From Candidula unifasciata (taxonomy: Eukaryota; Mollusca; Gastropoda; Stylommatophora; Geomitridae): DNA of 64,000 nt. The notes under the pieces are model-generated. The model was given only the letters and a program-made list of their open reading frames with translations, was not told the DNA's origin and searched no databases. Location: contig CAJHNH020003146.1 in assembly GCA_905116865.2 (NCBI GenBank), forward strand, positions 346,001 through 410,000, read 5' to 3'. Shown here piece after piece: positions 53,601-55,235 of this stretch. Every line of letters starts with the position of its first letter. The stretch's first letter is position 1. Position numbers and translations under genes: made by a program.

Positions 53601-55235
53601 ACGGATGAGGATCACCCGTGGGGAGGTCCCGGAATCCCCGTTCAGTCATATTTACGGCCCAGCTATATTCAGGGCCCCCGGTAAAAGCCAGGGCGAGGCT
53701 TCAAAATAACTAACAATTGCATGGGGACGACAGTTTACATATACTCAGCTTAGATCTCATCAATGCATTTATTGTTACATTCTTCAAAGAAGGGTGATTG
53801 TTTTTTTTAAAAATCCTAATATCGTTAAGGGGAGAGAAAACTAAAACGTACCAAAACATCGGGCATAGTACAAAGAGTACAACTTTTGCTCGGCAAGGAT
53901 CAAACAGTGCCACATTTGTACCAACTTCGGCAGCCCTGCTTCTGGAATCGGATGTGTTCGGCTGACAGCCATATAGGCTGTAGACTGTAACACAACGTGC
54001 CAGCCGTCATTTTAAGGACACATGGAGACAAATGAGGAGGAAAGATCTTATCAAAGCCCGGCGCTCCAGCGTAGCTAGCCCTGTGCTCCAGCGTAGCTAG
54101 CTCGGCGCTCCAGCGTAGCTAGCCCGGCGCTCCAGCGTAGCTAGCTCGGCGCTCCAGCGTAGCTAGCCCGGCGCTCCAGGGTAGCTGATAGCGTGTTGGA
54201 CGTCGGGTGAAAATCCCAATGCCTGTCCATTCTCAGGTTTGAGCAGGGGAGTGGCGAAACAGCCGCACATGGCTGAAAGGCTTCGATACTCACGACACTG
54301 AGCCAAATGAGCTATGCTCAAGTACTTCTGGTTAAGAAAAAAAAAAATTATTGAATTAATCTACCCTGTGTGGGTTCCGGAAAACAAGAATAGACCCACT
54401 GCCTCCCCAACAAGCATGTTGTATGAGTCGATTAATTTGGGGTCATCCTTTAAAGTCGGAGAGCCTCTGCTTAAATCGAGGAGCCAACAGCCGGCATGAT
54501 AAAAGGCCAGATCTGTAAAACGACCAAAACGGATGTGCCCACAACACTCGGGTTCTGGAACATGACTTAAATCCGGAAGTGGACGAACAATCATAACTTT
54601 CCGTGGGAGTTTGTTTGTTTTAGTATCCAGAAGCCATGAGTTGTTAACCCTTAGGCTAGGTATTATGGATATCGCAACCTTTCGGCTTTGATTCCATTTT
54701 AAATACCGTAAATCTGGGATAAATGTGGCTTTTCTGCCTACCCCCGGGAGTGAACCCGGACCACAAGGAGTTCGTCACCCGCTCACCGCGCAATCCGGTT
54801 TAGCCAACTACGCTAGAGAGACGGGCCCGTGGGAGTTTACAGCTGGTGAACGCAAAAAAAAAAAAAAAACCAACCCGATGATTAGTGTCGCTCTGCCCAC
54901 CACCTCAACACCAGCTGATTTAGGCCCCGTTGCCACCAAACTAGGTGACCACGAAATGAACCTAAGTGTCCATCTGATCGGCAAAAGAATGCACTAGAGG
55001 AGAAACAATTTGAAACCACAAACAACACGGAGAGGTACTCACGTTCGCAGTTAGAGCGCCCTTCCATAATTATCTGTTCGTTCACGTTATTATCCACAGA
55101 AGTTGGACTCAGTTGACCTGTTACTCCCTTGCTAACGGTATTTCCATCAAATTTTGCTGTTGTCTCTACAACATTCGTGAAAATAATACCTAAAACAGTT
55201 AACACTAATAAATGATGATACCACGCCAGATCCAT
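5127..55235 (-). CDS. Laminin alpha-like gene without a visible short arm, 21 exons, 3' end not found
   Basis: Exons in order: 55043-55235, 42120-43168, 40117-40212, 38277-38490, 35367-35535, 33777-33872, 31511-31683, 29849-29960, 27743-28091, 26564-26700, 25179-25386, 23568-23728, 21894-22046, 20984-21117, 19793-19973, 17879-17994, 16388-16541, 12570-12695, 9637-9797, 8159-8267, 5127-5261. About 1,400 residues are visible. The order is signal peptide, about 350 charged disordered residues, about 570 helical residues, LG1, LG2 and the beginning of LG3. The coiled coil passing straight into LG1 is the laminin alpha signature: these chains trimerise with beta and gamma chains, and the LG domains bind cell receptors in the basement membrane. 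LG hallmarks seen are WEGCVGNLNVNGRAL and AAYLGGIPESFG in LG1. Introns after the first LG exon sit at the same place and phase in LG1, LG2 and LG3. LN and LE domains are absent from every exon found. The exon 3 to 4 join does not keep frame. Exon 1 is joined to exon 2 only by phase, across an 11.9-kb intron. Confidence 0.82.
5470..5915 (-). pseudogene. LINE C-terminal remnant
   Basis: Read on the minus strand with several stops and frameshifts it gives phrases typical of the part of a non-LTR ORF2 downstream of the reverse transcriptase: CYQCQMWTL, KCLRRA, KDRV, then KWFGYL. A poly-G run at 5504-5522 sits at its end. Confidence 0.6.
5916..6510. other. Intergenic/intron sequence, nothing recognised
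   Basis: Lies in the intron between exons 20 and 21. A few short internal echoes (such as AGTAGGA and TTTGAACC at 6075-6200) suggest a decayed tandem repeat, but no clear unit. Confidence 0.3.
6514..7500 (+). pseudogene. LINE reverse transcriptase remnant
   Basis: The first 119 codons are open and contain RTGCILSSLLF and KELLFTDDLYLM, the latter at the position of the reverse transcriptase F/Y-A-D-D box with Thr for Ala. Broken frames continue with FKYLGSIFTED, YQCQTWTMNRSLEQK and GRPRKIW-like coding to about 7500. It is dead, with multiple stops and a T-tract insertion near 7336. Same type as the fragment at 5.5-5.9 kb. Confidence 0.75.
8159..8267 (-). CDS. Exon 20: LG2, end
   Basis: Acceptor TTGTTTTTCAG, donor GAT|GTAAGT. 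LIGYVGDVFVNDNRL matches the terminal LG signature, but Tyr replaces the usual Cys after Gly. The partner cysteine (HGSC) is still present. Confidence 0.85.
9637..9797 (-). CDS. Exon 19: LG2, third part
   Basis: Phase 0 in and 2 out (AA|GTAAGT). EGVLIGAHILHSKQF takes the place of the Y-I-G-G-x-P turn and is more diverged than in LG1. Confidence 0.8.
9905..10110 (+). repeat. Family B repeat
   Basis: Shares AAATCAGATGTGTTGGGCTG, then CTGTAAACCACAACACAACG, with copies at about 17.2, 26.8 and 52.7/53.9 kb. Confidence 0.7.
10358..10610 (-). repeat. Family A repeat with trinucleotide tail
   Basis: Begins with a (CTT)n run, the complement of the (AAG)n tail, then the family A body including AGAAAGTTCTGGTTGTTTGT and ACATCTGTTTTACAGATC. 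Confidence 0.75.
10610..11450. other. Intron 18 sequence, nothing recognised
   Basis: AT-rich, between exon 19 and the 21-bp minisatellite. No coding or repeat signature noticed. Confidence 0.4.
11455..12258. repeat. 21-bp minisatellite, about 38 copies
   Basis: Unit close to CACTTGATTATATCACCTAGC. Variants (CAACTTG, CTCAATAA, CACTTAGC) recur in a set order, so blocks of several units were duplicated together. The unit is seven codons long, and the minus strand stays open for 298 codons of D-I-I-K-W/L-L-G repeats. It lies inside the intron between exons 18 and 19. Confidence 0.95.
12570..12695 (-). CDS. Exon 18: LG2, second part
   Basis: 42 codons, phase 0 at both ends, acceptor TATTACAG and donor AAG|GTAAGA. 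NFYLRVVMDNGAVKIES is the strand, D-x-G-x-V and strand pattern of LG domains, and NDGNSHLLK corresponds to the D-G-x-W-H-x-V region. Confidence 0.83.
12835..13020 (+). mobile_element. Short internally deleted RTE derivative
   Basis: The first part (CAACATATGGTCTCTACAAT and neighbours) matches in reverse the 5' region of the RTE copy at 48.8-48.95 kb. It then jumps at about 12985 directly to the RTE 3' end (AACACTATCGTCTGGAAAGG), seen in reverse at 14.05 and 47.36 kb. The whole ORF is missing. Confidence 0.75.
13095..13165 (+). pseudogene. LINE 3' end fragment
   Basis: Matches the last bases of the LINE at 56.8-57.3 kb, including TCTGCAAAGGA and the GATGATGATGA tail. Confidence 0.55.
13228..13420 (+). 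repeat. Family C repeat
   Basis: Contains AAGCGATAAACACC, AAGTGCCACCATGTGGATGA, CATATTTATGG and CTGGGTGGGGCTTCAAAATA. Other copies lie at 21.25, 35.1, 45.5, 51.8, 53.4, 53.6, 59.3 and 62.4 kb. Family ends and mechanism are unknown. Confidence 0.85.
13421..14020. other. Intron sequence, nothing recognised
   Basis: AT-rich, no coding similarity. GGTCTGTGATATCA and GATTGAGAACCACTGG near its right part resemble the edges of hAT-type MITEs (13785-13985), but a matching pair was not proved. Confidence 0.35.
14025..15665 (-). pseudogene. RTE-like LINE copy, broken
   Basis: Reads in reverse as the reverse transcriptase and C-terminal part of an RTE-like non-LTR retrotransposon. From the 5' side: GCPPTLLNIIESFHTGMKGT, then VYIDGEELGTVDHLTYLGST, CLRRILGIKWQDKIT and WLGHTWRKEDGR. 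Stops and frameshifts break it, and a SINE at 15182-15440 splits it. It is about 90 percent alike by eye to the copy at 47.3-48.7 kb. Confidence 0.88.
15182..15440 (-). mobile_element. SINE1 copy with 11-bp target duplication
   Basis: tRNA-like head on the minus strand (box A GTGGCAGAGTGGC, box B GTGGGTTCGCTCC), then the body TCGACCCAGCC...GGCCGGCGTGATGC. Direct repeats TACACACCAGT at 15171-15181 and 15441-15451 flank it, showing retroposition into the RTE copy. Confidence 0.93.
16100..16355 (+). pseudogene. 3' end of an RNase H-bearing LINE
   Basis: Matches the tail of the element at 33.1-33.36 kb: GTGAGGGCCCTTTGG, GGAGGCACAGATA, GTTACCAG, and CTTTGCTTGCTGCTGAAGAT. It ends next to exon 17. 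Confidence 0.75.
16388..16541 (-). CDS. Exon 17: LG2, first part
   Basis: Reads LSMVFNGNGFARFIPSEMD, the V-F-N-G-x-G-Y/F-x-R opening of an LG domain, and ends ATLLSLTNRRQ. An in-frame stop lies just upstream, so the acceptor must be GTTTCAAG|T, which gives the required phase and a Cys at the junction. The donor is CAG|GTAACT. Confidence 0.82.
16700..17160 (-). pseudogene. LINE C-terminal remnant
   Basis: On the minus strand, broken frames give LLYDSESWN and FLKRMLWILWTARINN-like text followed by Arg/Pro-rich codons (GRRGRGRPRET type), the usual downstream part of LINE ORF2. Confidence 0.55.
17210..17790 (+). repeat. Family B repeat followed by LINE tail fragment
   Basis: 17210-17430 matches family B (ACCCATTGCCCTCCTAACAA, CAGTCTAGCTGTAAACCTCA). 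17500-17790 resembles the C-terminal end of a LINE (Arg/Lys-rich then CTCGAAATGCTGAAGAAGAA tail) with an A-rich insertion. Confidence 0.5.
17879..17994 (-). CDS. Exon 16: LG1, end
   Basis: Acceptor TTTTCCCCCCAG, donor TG|GTATGC. WEGCVGNLNVNGRAL is the F/W-x-G-C-(I/V)-x-N-L-x-(I/V)-N-G signature at the end of an LG domain. Two later cysteines (CTDHC, the second made at the splice junction) can form the terminal disulfide. Confidence 0.9.
18140..19200. repeat. 85-bp tandem repeat, about 12 copies
   Basis: TCTTGTGTACTTTCAGTCA recurs at 18181, 18266, 18351 and on with an 85-base period. Each unit has a TATCTTTCTGT...TTTCAG motif that looks like a plus-strand splice acceptor. It lies in the intron between exons 15 and 16. 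Confidence 0.95.
19793..19973 (-). CDS. Exon 15: LG1, third part
   Basis: Phase 2 in and 0 out (GGA|GTAAGT). Contains ETVSVMAVSQKGDTQ and ends with AAYLGGIPESFG, the Y-x-G-G-x-P turn diagnostic of laminin G domains. Confidence 0.87.
20005..20300. repeat. (AGT/AGC)n trinucleotide region
   Basis: Imperfect AGT and AGC triplets with a repeated TATAGCATTAG motif, about 300 bp. Confidence 0.95.
20353..20622. mobile_element. Pogo/Tigger-like MITE, 270 bp
   Basis: Ends CAGTGGAACCTCGCT and GCGAGGTTCTACTG are inverted repeats, and CAGTNGAACCTCGCTTA is the familiar terminus of pogo/Tigger-class elements. TA follows the right end; the left flank is CA, perhaps a mutated TA. There is no ORF inside. Confidence 0.8.
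20984..21117 (-). CDS. Exon 14: LG1, second part
   Basis: Phase 0 in and 2 out (CG|GTAAGT). VGIDRGKITVTAYDKEN is the G-x-I/V strand pair and EEWYTLDIQR corresponds to the W-H-x-V region of LG domains. Confidence 0.85.
21250..21360 (+). repeat. Family C repeat, partial
   Basis: AAGCGATAAACACCCAGTGA, AAATGCCACCATTCGGATCA and AGAAACTCCGTTCA match family C. Confidence 0.8.
21572..21850 (+). mobile_element. SINE1 copy with 13-bp target duplication
   Basis: Head with box A TGGCCCAGTGGCTAGACG and box B GTGGGTTCACTCC, body CAGGTCGACCCAGCC and GGCCGGCGTGATAC, ending in GGTCCTTTACTTTT. Flanked by TATGTTGTGCTTA (21559-21571) and TATGTTTTGCTTA (21851-21863), one mismatch. Lies 30 bp from exon 13. Confidence 0.93.
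21894..22046 (-). CDS. Exon 13: LG1, first part
   Basis: 51 codons, phase 0 at both ends. Starts MSVSKSGNGYISVSIPQ, the opening strands of a laminin G domain, and ends NGPLLFVRGNNS, the usual G-L-L-L strand. The donor TCA|GTAAGT is at the same domain position as in LG2 and LG3. Confidence 0.85.
22238..22293. repeat. (TG)n microsatellite
   Basis: Imperfect TG run. Confidence 0.95.
22526..22604. repeat. (TA)n microsatellite
   Basis: About 35 TA units. Confidence 0.97.
22887..22938. repeat. Poly-G run with one AT interruption
   Basis: Over 30 consecutive G, then ATGG and a second G run. Sequencing length may be unreliable here. Confidence 0.95.
23568..23728 (-). CDS. Exon 12: C-terminal end of the coiled coil
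   Basis: Acceptor TTATTTAG, donor CAG|GTATGC, phase 1 in and 0 out. The end, LLRRKVEKAREIINTLQ, matches the pattern at which laminin alpha coiled coils run into LG1 (basic helix of the R-x-x-A-x-x-I type). Two cysteines lie near the middle (SCGKIHSC). Confidence 0.85.
23785..24165. repeat. About 30-bp minisatellite, about 12 copies
   Basis: Unit near GAAACTGACTGAAAGATG plus TTGTGAAGGTGTAT, with length variants of 29 to 35. It lies just downstream of exon 12's acceptor side (intron 11). Confidence 0.9.
24170..24890 (-). pseudogene. LINE C-terminal remnant
   Basis: 82 open codons on the minus strand (TLFNTIYQCFAINVRHEHLS, then KKCLHTMLGITRKDQL) followed by broken frames. They match the region after the reverse transcriptase in non-LTR ORF2. 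Confidence 0.7.
24965..25105. repeat. 24-bp minisatellite, five copies
   Basis: TATCACAGGGAAACAGAAGA plus TTAT repeats, an 8-codon unit. It ends 74 bp from exon 11. Confidence 0.95.
25179..25386 (-). CDS. Exon 11: coiled coil and acidic linker
   Basis: 69 codons, phase 0 in and 1 out (CAAG|GTAATG). Helix LRNLNLEDAVNKAKQAVERS, then a polar linker ending MEDDFDYSGLF. That ending combines an acidic tyrosine with a Ser-Gly and could be sulfated or glycanated. Confidence 0.8.
25730..26085 (-). pseudogene. LINE3 3' end copy
   Basis: Reverse complement of the C-terminal region seen intact at 56.85-57.28 kb (AGCTCACCTGAAAGAAACC, CTTATGTCCTGTGCCCATCT). Frames are broken. Confidence 0.75.
26320..26520 (-). 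repeat. Family A repeat, partial
   Basis: GTATGCAGACTGTTGGTTCC and CAGGCAGATGCACCCTGACC match family A. Confidence 0.75.
26564..26700 (-). CDS. Exon 10: coiled-coil segment
   Basis: Acceptor TCTCTGCAG, donor GAG|GTAATC, phase 1 in and 0 out. Reads LEQQLSTIESSISSIERTTD, then a short polar segment. Confidence 0.8.
26795..27060 (+). repeat. Family B repeat with (GAA)n tail
   Basis: CACAGCCTAACTGTAAACC and CCATTTTCAGGACATACAGA, ending in a run of GAAGAAGAAG and GAGGAGGAG at 26985-27060. Confidence 0.8.
27555..27692. repeat. Compound (CA)n (AG)n microsatellite
   Basis: About 14 CA units then about 40 AG units, 50 bp from the exon 9 donor. Confidence 0.97.
27743..28091 (-). CDS. Exon 9: coiled coil with an acidic Ser-Gly-rich insert
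   Basis: 116 codons, phase 0 in and phase 1 out (GAAG|GTATGT). A helical start (SLDELRIHIGSKIKLTWIKK) is followed by a strongly acidic stretch holding EGSG, DTDDEDMCEENGSG and further Glu/Asp. Helix then resumes with SLQQLRVDLVDFTSKLVRR. The acidic insert breaks the coiled coil, and its Ser-Gly pairs next to acidic residues resemble glycosaminoglycan attachment sites. Confidence 0.82.
28150..29140. other. Intron 8 sequence, nothing recognised
   Basis: Between exon 9 and a LINE fragment. No coding similarity or repeat signature noticed. Confidence 0.4.
29145..29640 (-). pseudogene. LINE reverse transcriptase remnant
   Basis: The minus strand has GVRQGCVLSPDLFSIYSEYI and LRYADDTVLIAT, the conserved reverse transcriptase boxes including catalytic Y-A-D-D. 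The rest is truncated and frameshifted. Confidence 0.9.
29849..29960 (-). CDS. Exon 8: coiled-coil segment
   Basis: Acceptor CTTGTTTCAG, donor AAG|GTTGGT. It restores frame with exon 7 by completing a Ser codon. Reads ILESSLNAAKAVIKQKGKTA and continues as a helix. Confidence 0.8.
30030..30210 (+). pseudogene. LINE ORF2 end fragment
   Basis: TAWRRMMESDLSAASLTWKT, then ALKIAHDRKAW, the customary C-terminus of a non-LTR ORF2 (G-R-P-K-x-x-W-R-R type). Confidence 0.7.
30445..30966. repeat. 87-bp tandem repeat, six copies
   Basis: AATCTGTGTATGTCAAGTGA begins near 30445, 30532, 30619, 30706, 30793 and 30880. The period is exactly 29 codons, so the minus strand stays open for 141 codons. Intron 7. 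Confidence 0.95.
31511..31683 (-). CDS. Exon 7: coiled-coil segment
   Basis: Acceptor AAATAG, donor CACAG|GTAGCT, phase 0 in and 2 out. Contains a His/Lys-rich patch (SKHHGHRKPR) and then the heptad-like LQQLVSQATEHVHELNRQYS. Confidence 0.78.
31740..32340. other. Probable decayed LINE, uncertain
   Basis: On the minus strand short phrases (W-C-H-x-x-R-M type, then I-R-Y-T-V-G) hint at a LINE C-terminus, but no motif is firm. Confidence 0.25.
32640..33365 (+). pseudogene. RNase H domain and 3' end of a LINE
   Basis: The catalytic residues of a cellular-type RNase H can be read: Asp in IYTDGS near 32724, Glu in LRMMVEAVSAAF, Asp in VTDSQSML, and the terminal PGHASVLGNAQADRL. A TAG at 32776-32778 interrupts the frame between the first Asp and the rest. 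A tail ending TTGATTCTTAATTCAAC follows, and its parts recur at 16.1, 36.2 and 61.5 kb. RNase H-bearing LINEs belong to I/Jockey-like groups; the exact clade is not decided here. Confidence 0.85.
33546..33611. repeat. (TA)n microsatellite
   Basis: About 32 TA units. Confidence 0.97.
33777..33872 (-). CDS. Exon 6: coiled-coil segment
   Basis: 32 codons, phase 0 at both ends, preceded by an 18-T tract and CAG, followed by AAG|GTATAT. Reads MDQVKNILTTASSLLTNSMD and continues helical. The same length as exon 3. Confidence 0.8.
34430..34800 (-). pseudogene. LINE3 3' end copy
   Basis: Reverse complement of the element at 56.8-57.3 kb (TCTGCCTGAAAGAAACTGGG, CTTATATCCTGTGACCATCT). Confidence 0.75.
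35100..35280 (-). repeat. Family C repeat, reverse
   Basis: GAAGCCCCACCCTGGCTCTT, then GGGACCTCTCCACGGGTGAT, the reverse of family C. Next to exon 5. Confidence 0.88.
35367..35535 (-). CDS. Exon 5: coiled-coil segment
   Basis: Acceptor TTTTTCAG, phase 2 in and phase 0 out (donor AAAA|GTTAGA). Contains DLYGYLNTSIHLINRGLR, a helical, Leu-rich segment consistent with laminin domain II/I. Confidence 0.75.
35595..36130 (-). repeat. Family A repeat split by a fold-back insertion
   Basis: Family A body at 35595-35790 resumes at about 36069. The material between is the palindromic insert described separately. Confidence 0.8.
35791..36058. mobile_element. Fold-back insertion with about 105-bp arms
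   Basis: Arms 35824-35932 and 35946-36050 are nearly perfect inverted repeats, beginning AAGGAATTCCAGAG and meeting around a 13-base loop. The insert is bounded by TGGGTAGGCA at 35781-35790 and 36059-36068, and a T run precedes the right boundary. Confidence 0.88.
36235..36505 (+). pseudogene. 3' end of an RNase H-bearing LINE
   Basis: AAAGGTTCTCTGGGATCAAA, GAAGAAGGGGATAGAGCACA and AGTGTCCTGAGCGCAGTGAT match the tail at 33.1-33.36 kb. It ends in an ATTGATTGATTCATTC microsatellite. Confidence 0.75.
36880..37100 (-). repeat. Family A repeat
   Basis: CTTCTTCTTCTTGTTCACCG, then GGTTGTTCGTCCAAAATGGA and CAGGCAGATGTACTCCGACT. Confidence 0.8.
37100..37900. other. GC-rich stretch of unknown nature
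   Basis: Both strands have open stretches of 120-140 codons with no recognisable domain. GC content is higher than in its surroundings. CCCTCATGCCTGTG-like words at its right end recur near 39.49 kb, so it is likely an uncharacterised repeat. Confidence 0.35.
38277..38490 (-). CDS. Exon 4: coiled-coil segment
   Basis: Strong acceptor (T-rich tract then CTCCTCTTCAG). The open frame contains FTREIILKYHISQHASKTGQ and an E/K/Q-rich helix after it. The frame needs one base from the preceding exon, which exon 3 does not supply. The donor AAAAT|GTACAT is weak, but it is the one that gives phase 2 and joins exon 5 correctly. Confidence 0.6.
38500..39535. other. Intron 3 sequence
   Basis: No clear gene. 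TTTATACACAGCACCGTGGC and CCTCATGCTTGTGG at 39465-39505 resemble 37880-37915. A missing micro-exon joining exons 3 and 4 was sought here without success. Confidence 0.35.
39540..39850 (+). mobile_element. Family A SINE-like element, sense
   Basis: Sense body (ACAAGCATGTTATAGG, GCCTGAGTGGCAAGAAAC, AAAACGGATGTACATAC), ending GCCGGTGAACAAAGAAGACA. Confidence 0.8.
40055..40105. repeat. (CA)n microsatellite
   Basis: CA and GCAC units adjoining the exon 3 donor. Confidence 0.9.
40117..40212 (-). CDS. Exon 3: start of the helical region
   Basis: 32 codons between TATATTTAG acceptor and AAG|GTAGCT donor, phase 0 at both ends. The reading LGNSYRQLMDHMRRILQMFS looks like an amphipathic helix. A second frame is also open through the exon and would keep phase with exon 4, but it reads as non-helical and does not join exon 2 in phase. 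The helical frame is preferred. Confidence 0.6.
40213..41080. other. Intron 2 sequence
   Basis: 40480-40690 (CACCATTTAGCTTGTCATAC, ATCAATTCACCACCTAGTGG) resembles in reverse the region downstream of RNase H at 33.05-33.12 kb, so it holds LINE debris. Otherwise nothing recognised. Confidence 0.4.
41085..41425 (+). mobile_element. Family A SINE-like element with tRNA-like head
   Basis: The head GACAGAGAAGTTAGAATG to GCAAGTTCCAGGG resembles a decayed tRNA with its B box. Body as in other copies (ACAAGCATGTCATAAAAGTT), tail GACGCTAAGAAGAAAAA. Confidence 0.65.
42120..43168 (-). CDS. Exon 2: long charged low-complexity exon
   Basis: About 350 residues rich in Lys, Asn, Ser, Gln, Glu and Arg, with basic clusters such as KKKRRIKIVNKN and RKRSKQVK and no Cys-rich modules beyond the first few residues. 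The upstream acceptor has a good pyrimidine tract and the donor TTG|GTAAGT is near consensus (phase 0). The long open frame, clean splice sites and position support a real exon. The composition predicts an intrinsically disordered region where other laminin alpha chains carry LE modules. I recognise no domain in it. Confidence 0.75.
43475..43690. repeat. (TTC)n-rich tract
   Basis: Imperfect TTC and TTG triplets. Confidence 0.95.
43870..44345 (-). pseudogene. RNase H and C-terminal part of a LINE
   Basis: Minus-strand text includes WIPSHCGVSGN, then ADKLANEEQPDVPV (end of RNase H), and CTCGLAPKITDHILQDYSRF, the cysteine-rich end typical of Jockey/I-type ORF2. A stop lies inside GN*RADKL. It is not the same copy family as 32.7 kb. 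Confidence 0.82.
44741..44810. repeat. (CT)n microsatellite
   Basis: About 34 CT units. Confidence 0.97.
45210..45440. repeat. (TTC)n microsatellite, over 200 bp
   Basis: Nearly perfect TTC triplets, which leave all frames open; none is a gene. Confidence 0.98.
45540..45950 (+). repeat. Family C repeat interrupted by SINE2
   Basis: The left part ends at CCATATTTATG (45668) and the right part resumes at ATTGCGGAACCCGGCAAGAG (45890). SINE2 lies between. Confidence 0.88.
45669..45889 (+). mobile_element. SINE2 copy
   Basis: tRNA-like head: box A TAGCGAAGTTGG, box B GGGTTCACTCC. Body AGCCACATTTCTCCCAGATT, ATGGAATCAAGGCCGAAGGG, ending in a 17-A tail. Confidence 0.93.
46310..46510 (+). mobile_element. 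SINE1 copy, diverged
   Basis: AAATGGGTACCAGATAAAGG, AGGTAAAGGCGGTCG and AGGTCTAGCCCTATATGCC match the SINE1 body. The head is poor. Confidence 0.75.
46520..47160. other. Intron 1 sequence, nothing recognised
   Basis: A TTGCTGATGAAGGCTTATCG stretch near 46745 echoes GTGCTGATGAAGGCTCAATA near 9560, suggesting a further repeat family. Confidence 0.35.
47331..49239 (-). mobile_element. RTE-like LINE with 12-bp target duplication
   Basis: TTCTTAATGGTT at 47319-47330 and 49240-49251 flank it. Read on the minus strand: a 5' region at 48740-49239, an ORF2 piece beginning in the palm domain (VALIDLTKAFDLVSRKGLF, GVKQGCVLAPTLFGIFFS, catalytic LFADDAAI), then VYIDGEELETVDHFTYLDST, CLRRILGIKWHDKIT and RCRGRPLLRYKDVCKWD. 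The 3' tail is CCAATGATGAATG, a short microsatellite tail as in RTE. The endonuclease part is deleted and at least one frameshift lies near 48005-48010. Confidence 0.88.
49450..49690 (+). mobile_element. SINE3 copy
   Basis: Box A TGTGGCTCAGTCG and box B GGATTCGATCCC are excellent tRNA-like promoter boxes. Body GCCGACCGTCCAGAAAGCAA and GGGCTGTTGGGTTTGC. Pieces of this body recur near 19.6, 37.95 and 61.45 kb. Confidence 0.88.
49865..50345 (+). pseudogene. hAT transposase remnant: BED-type N-terminus and C-terminus only
   Basis: YNSNWEKTYPRL, then CKLCQCTV, followed by TPIKKPVTAYYNN and TVDHLSEIMRAH, match the BED zinc-finger leader of hAT transposase-like proteins. Several stops and frameshifts occur. 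After about 50240 the frame jumps to an acidic C-terminus (CSSEDDSLEVNLEFLM and stop). The catalytic middle and dimerisation region are missing. Confidence 0.75.
50630..50708. repeat. (CT)n and (AC)n microsatellites
   Basis: A CT run to about 50661 and an AC run from about 50690. Confidence 0.95.
50800..51697. mobile_element. DNA element with about 60-bp inverted ends, class unknown
   Basis: The left end (TCGGGTGCGAGATTTCGTAG, AATTCCCCAGG) is the reverse of the right end (CCTGGGGGAATTTCCCTACG, then CGCACCCGAC). Internal words near 51485-51560 (GCGCACTTTCGTC, GTGTGTCGACC) recur at 46.16-46.19 kb, and the end motif recurs at 45.48 kb, so a second copy spans about 45.48-46.25 kb. Confidence 0.75.
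50864..51136 (+). mobile_element. SINE1 copy with 12-bp target duplication
   Basis: ACTCCTATAGTA occurs at 50852-50863 and 51137-51148. Head GAGTCGCCCTGGCG and GTGGGTTCGCG, body CAGGTCGACCCAGCC. Inserted in the inverted-end element. Confidence 0.95.
51785..51995 (+). repeat. Family C repeat
   Basis: CCCGATGACACAAAGTGCCA, GAGAGGTCCCAGAAACCGCG, ATATTGCGGCCCCTGGCAAA. Confidence 0.9.
52163..52418. mobile_element. hAT-like MITE, copy 1
   Basis: Ends CAGGGCTACCAATG and ATTGGCAGCCCTG are inverted repeats. The inside (GTTTCGTTTCGTAACTATAA and C/T runs) matches in reverse the copy at 56249-56510. No ORF, no clear target duplication. Confidence 0.82.
52500..52735 (+). repeat. Family A repeat
   Basis: ACAAGCATGTCGTAAAAGTC, CTGCCTGAGAGGCGAGGAAC, CAGAAGTGGACGAACAACG. 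Confidence 0.85.
53030..53220 (-). mobile_element. SINE1 copy, truncated
   Basis: TTTCAGGCGTATTTGG, GCATCATGCCGGCCG and CAAGGCTGGGTCGACCTGGG match SINE1 in reverse. The head is lost. Confidence 0.88.
53370..53725 (+). repeat. Two family C copies in direct tandem
   Basis: Copy one about 53370-53560, copy two about 53565-53725. Both run from AGCGATAAACACCC to the GCCAGGGTGGGGC/GCCAGGGCGAGGC end. Confidence 0.9.
54058..54190. repeat. 22-bp tandem repeat, six copies
   Basis: Unit CGGCGCTCCAGCGTAGCTAG plus CC or CT, alternating. The last unit runs into GATAGCGTGTTGGACGTCGG and GGTGAAAATCCC, which looks like a tRNA-type A-to-B box layout. Confidence 0.93.
54355..54875 (+). mobile_element. Family A element split by SINE2
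   Basis: Sense body from ACCCTGTGTGGGTTCCGG to CTTTCCGTGGGAGTTT, resuming at ACAGCTGGTGAACGC and ending in an A tail. Confidence 0.9.
54613..54826 (-). mobile_element. SINE2 copy with 12-bp target duplication
   Basis: CCGTGGGAGTTT at 54601-54612 and 54827-54838. Reverse SINE2 body (AGCCATGAGTTGTTAACCC, GGTTGCGATATCC in reverse) and head (GAGTGAACCCGG). Confidence 0.95.
55043..55235 (-). CDS. Exon 1: start codon and signal peptide
   Basis: Begins with ATG and MDLAWYHHLLVLTVLGIIFT, a short N-region followed by a hydrophobic core typical of a secretory signal peptide, with likely cleavage near residues 20-27. A polar stretch ending R-S-N-C-E follows. The donor is C|GTGAGT, leaving one base of a codon (phase 1). 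That matches the CAG|GT acceptor of exon 2 and makes a Cys-Glu-Arg-Cys junction. The distance to exon 2 is large, so the join is inferred from phase and from the need of a secreted laminin for a leader. No promoter motif was recognised upstream. Confidence 0.65.

Larger units (their letters stand above)
52838..53938. mobile_element. Insertion with hAT-like ends inside family B
   Basis: Starts CATGGTTGCCGAATTTTG and ends ACTTCGGCAGCCCTG, imperfect inverted repeats. It contains a reversed SINE1 (53030-53220) and two family C copies (53370-53560, 53565-53725). No transposase seen. Confidence 0.5.
52740..54040 (+). repeat. Family B repeat split by an insertion
   Basis: The left part ends GGGTTTGCTGAA (52837). 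The right part resumes near 53938 with ATCGGATGTGTTCGGCTGAC, then AACACAACGTGCCAGCCGTC. Confidence 0.75.

Noticed and set aside
53416..53709. 97-codon plus-strand frame with repeated MRITRGEVPE
   Set aside because: Translation of two adjacent family C repeats.
43250..55040. LE (laminin EGF-like) exons in the first intron
   Set aside because: I looked for Cys-rich minus-strand frames with splice sites and saw only repeats and transposons; a very diverged module could still have been missed.
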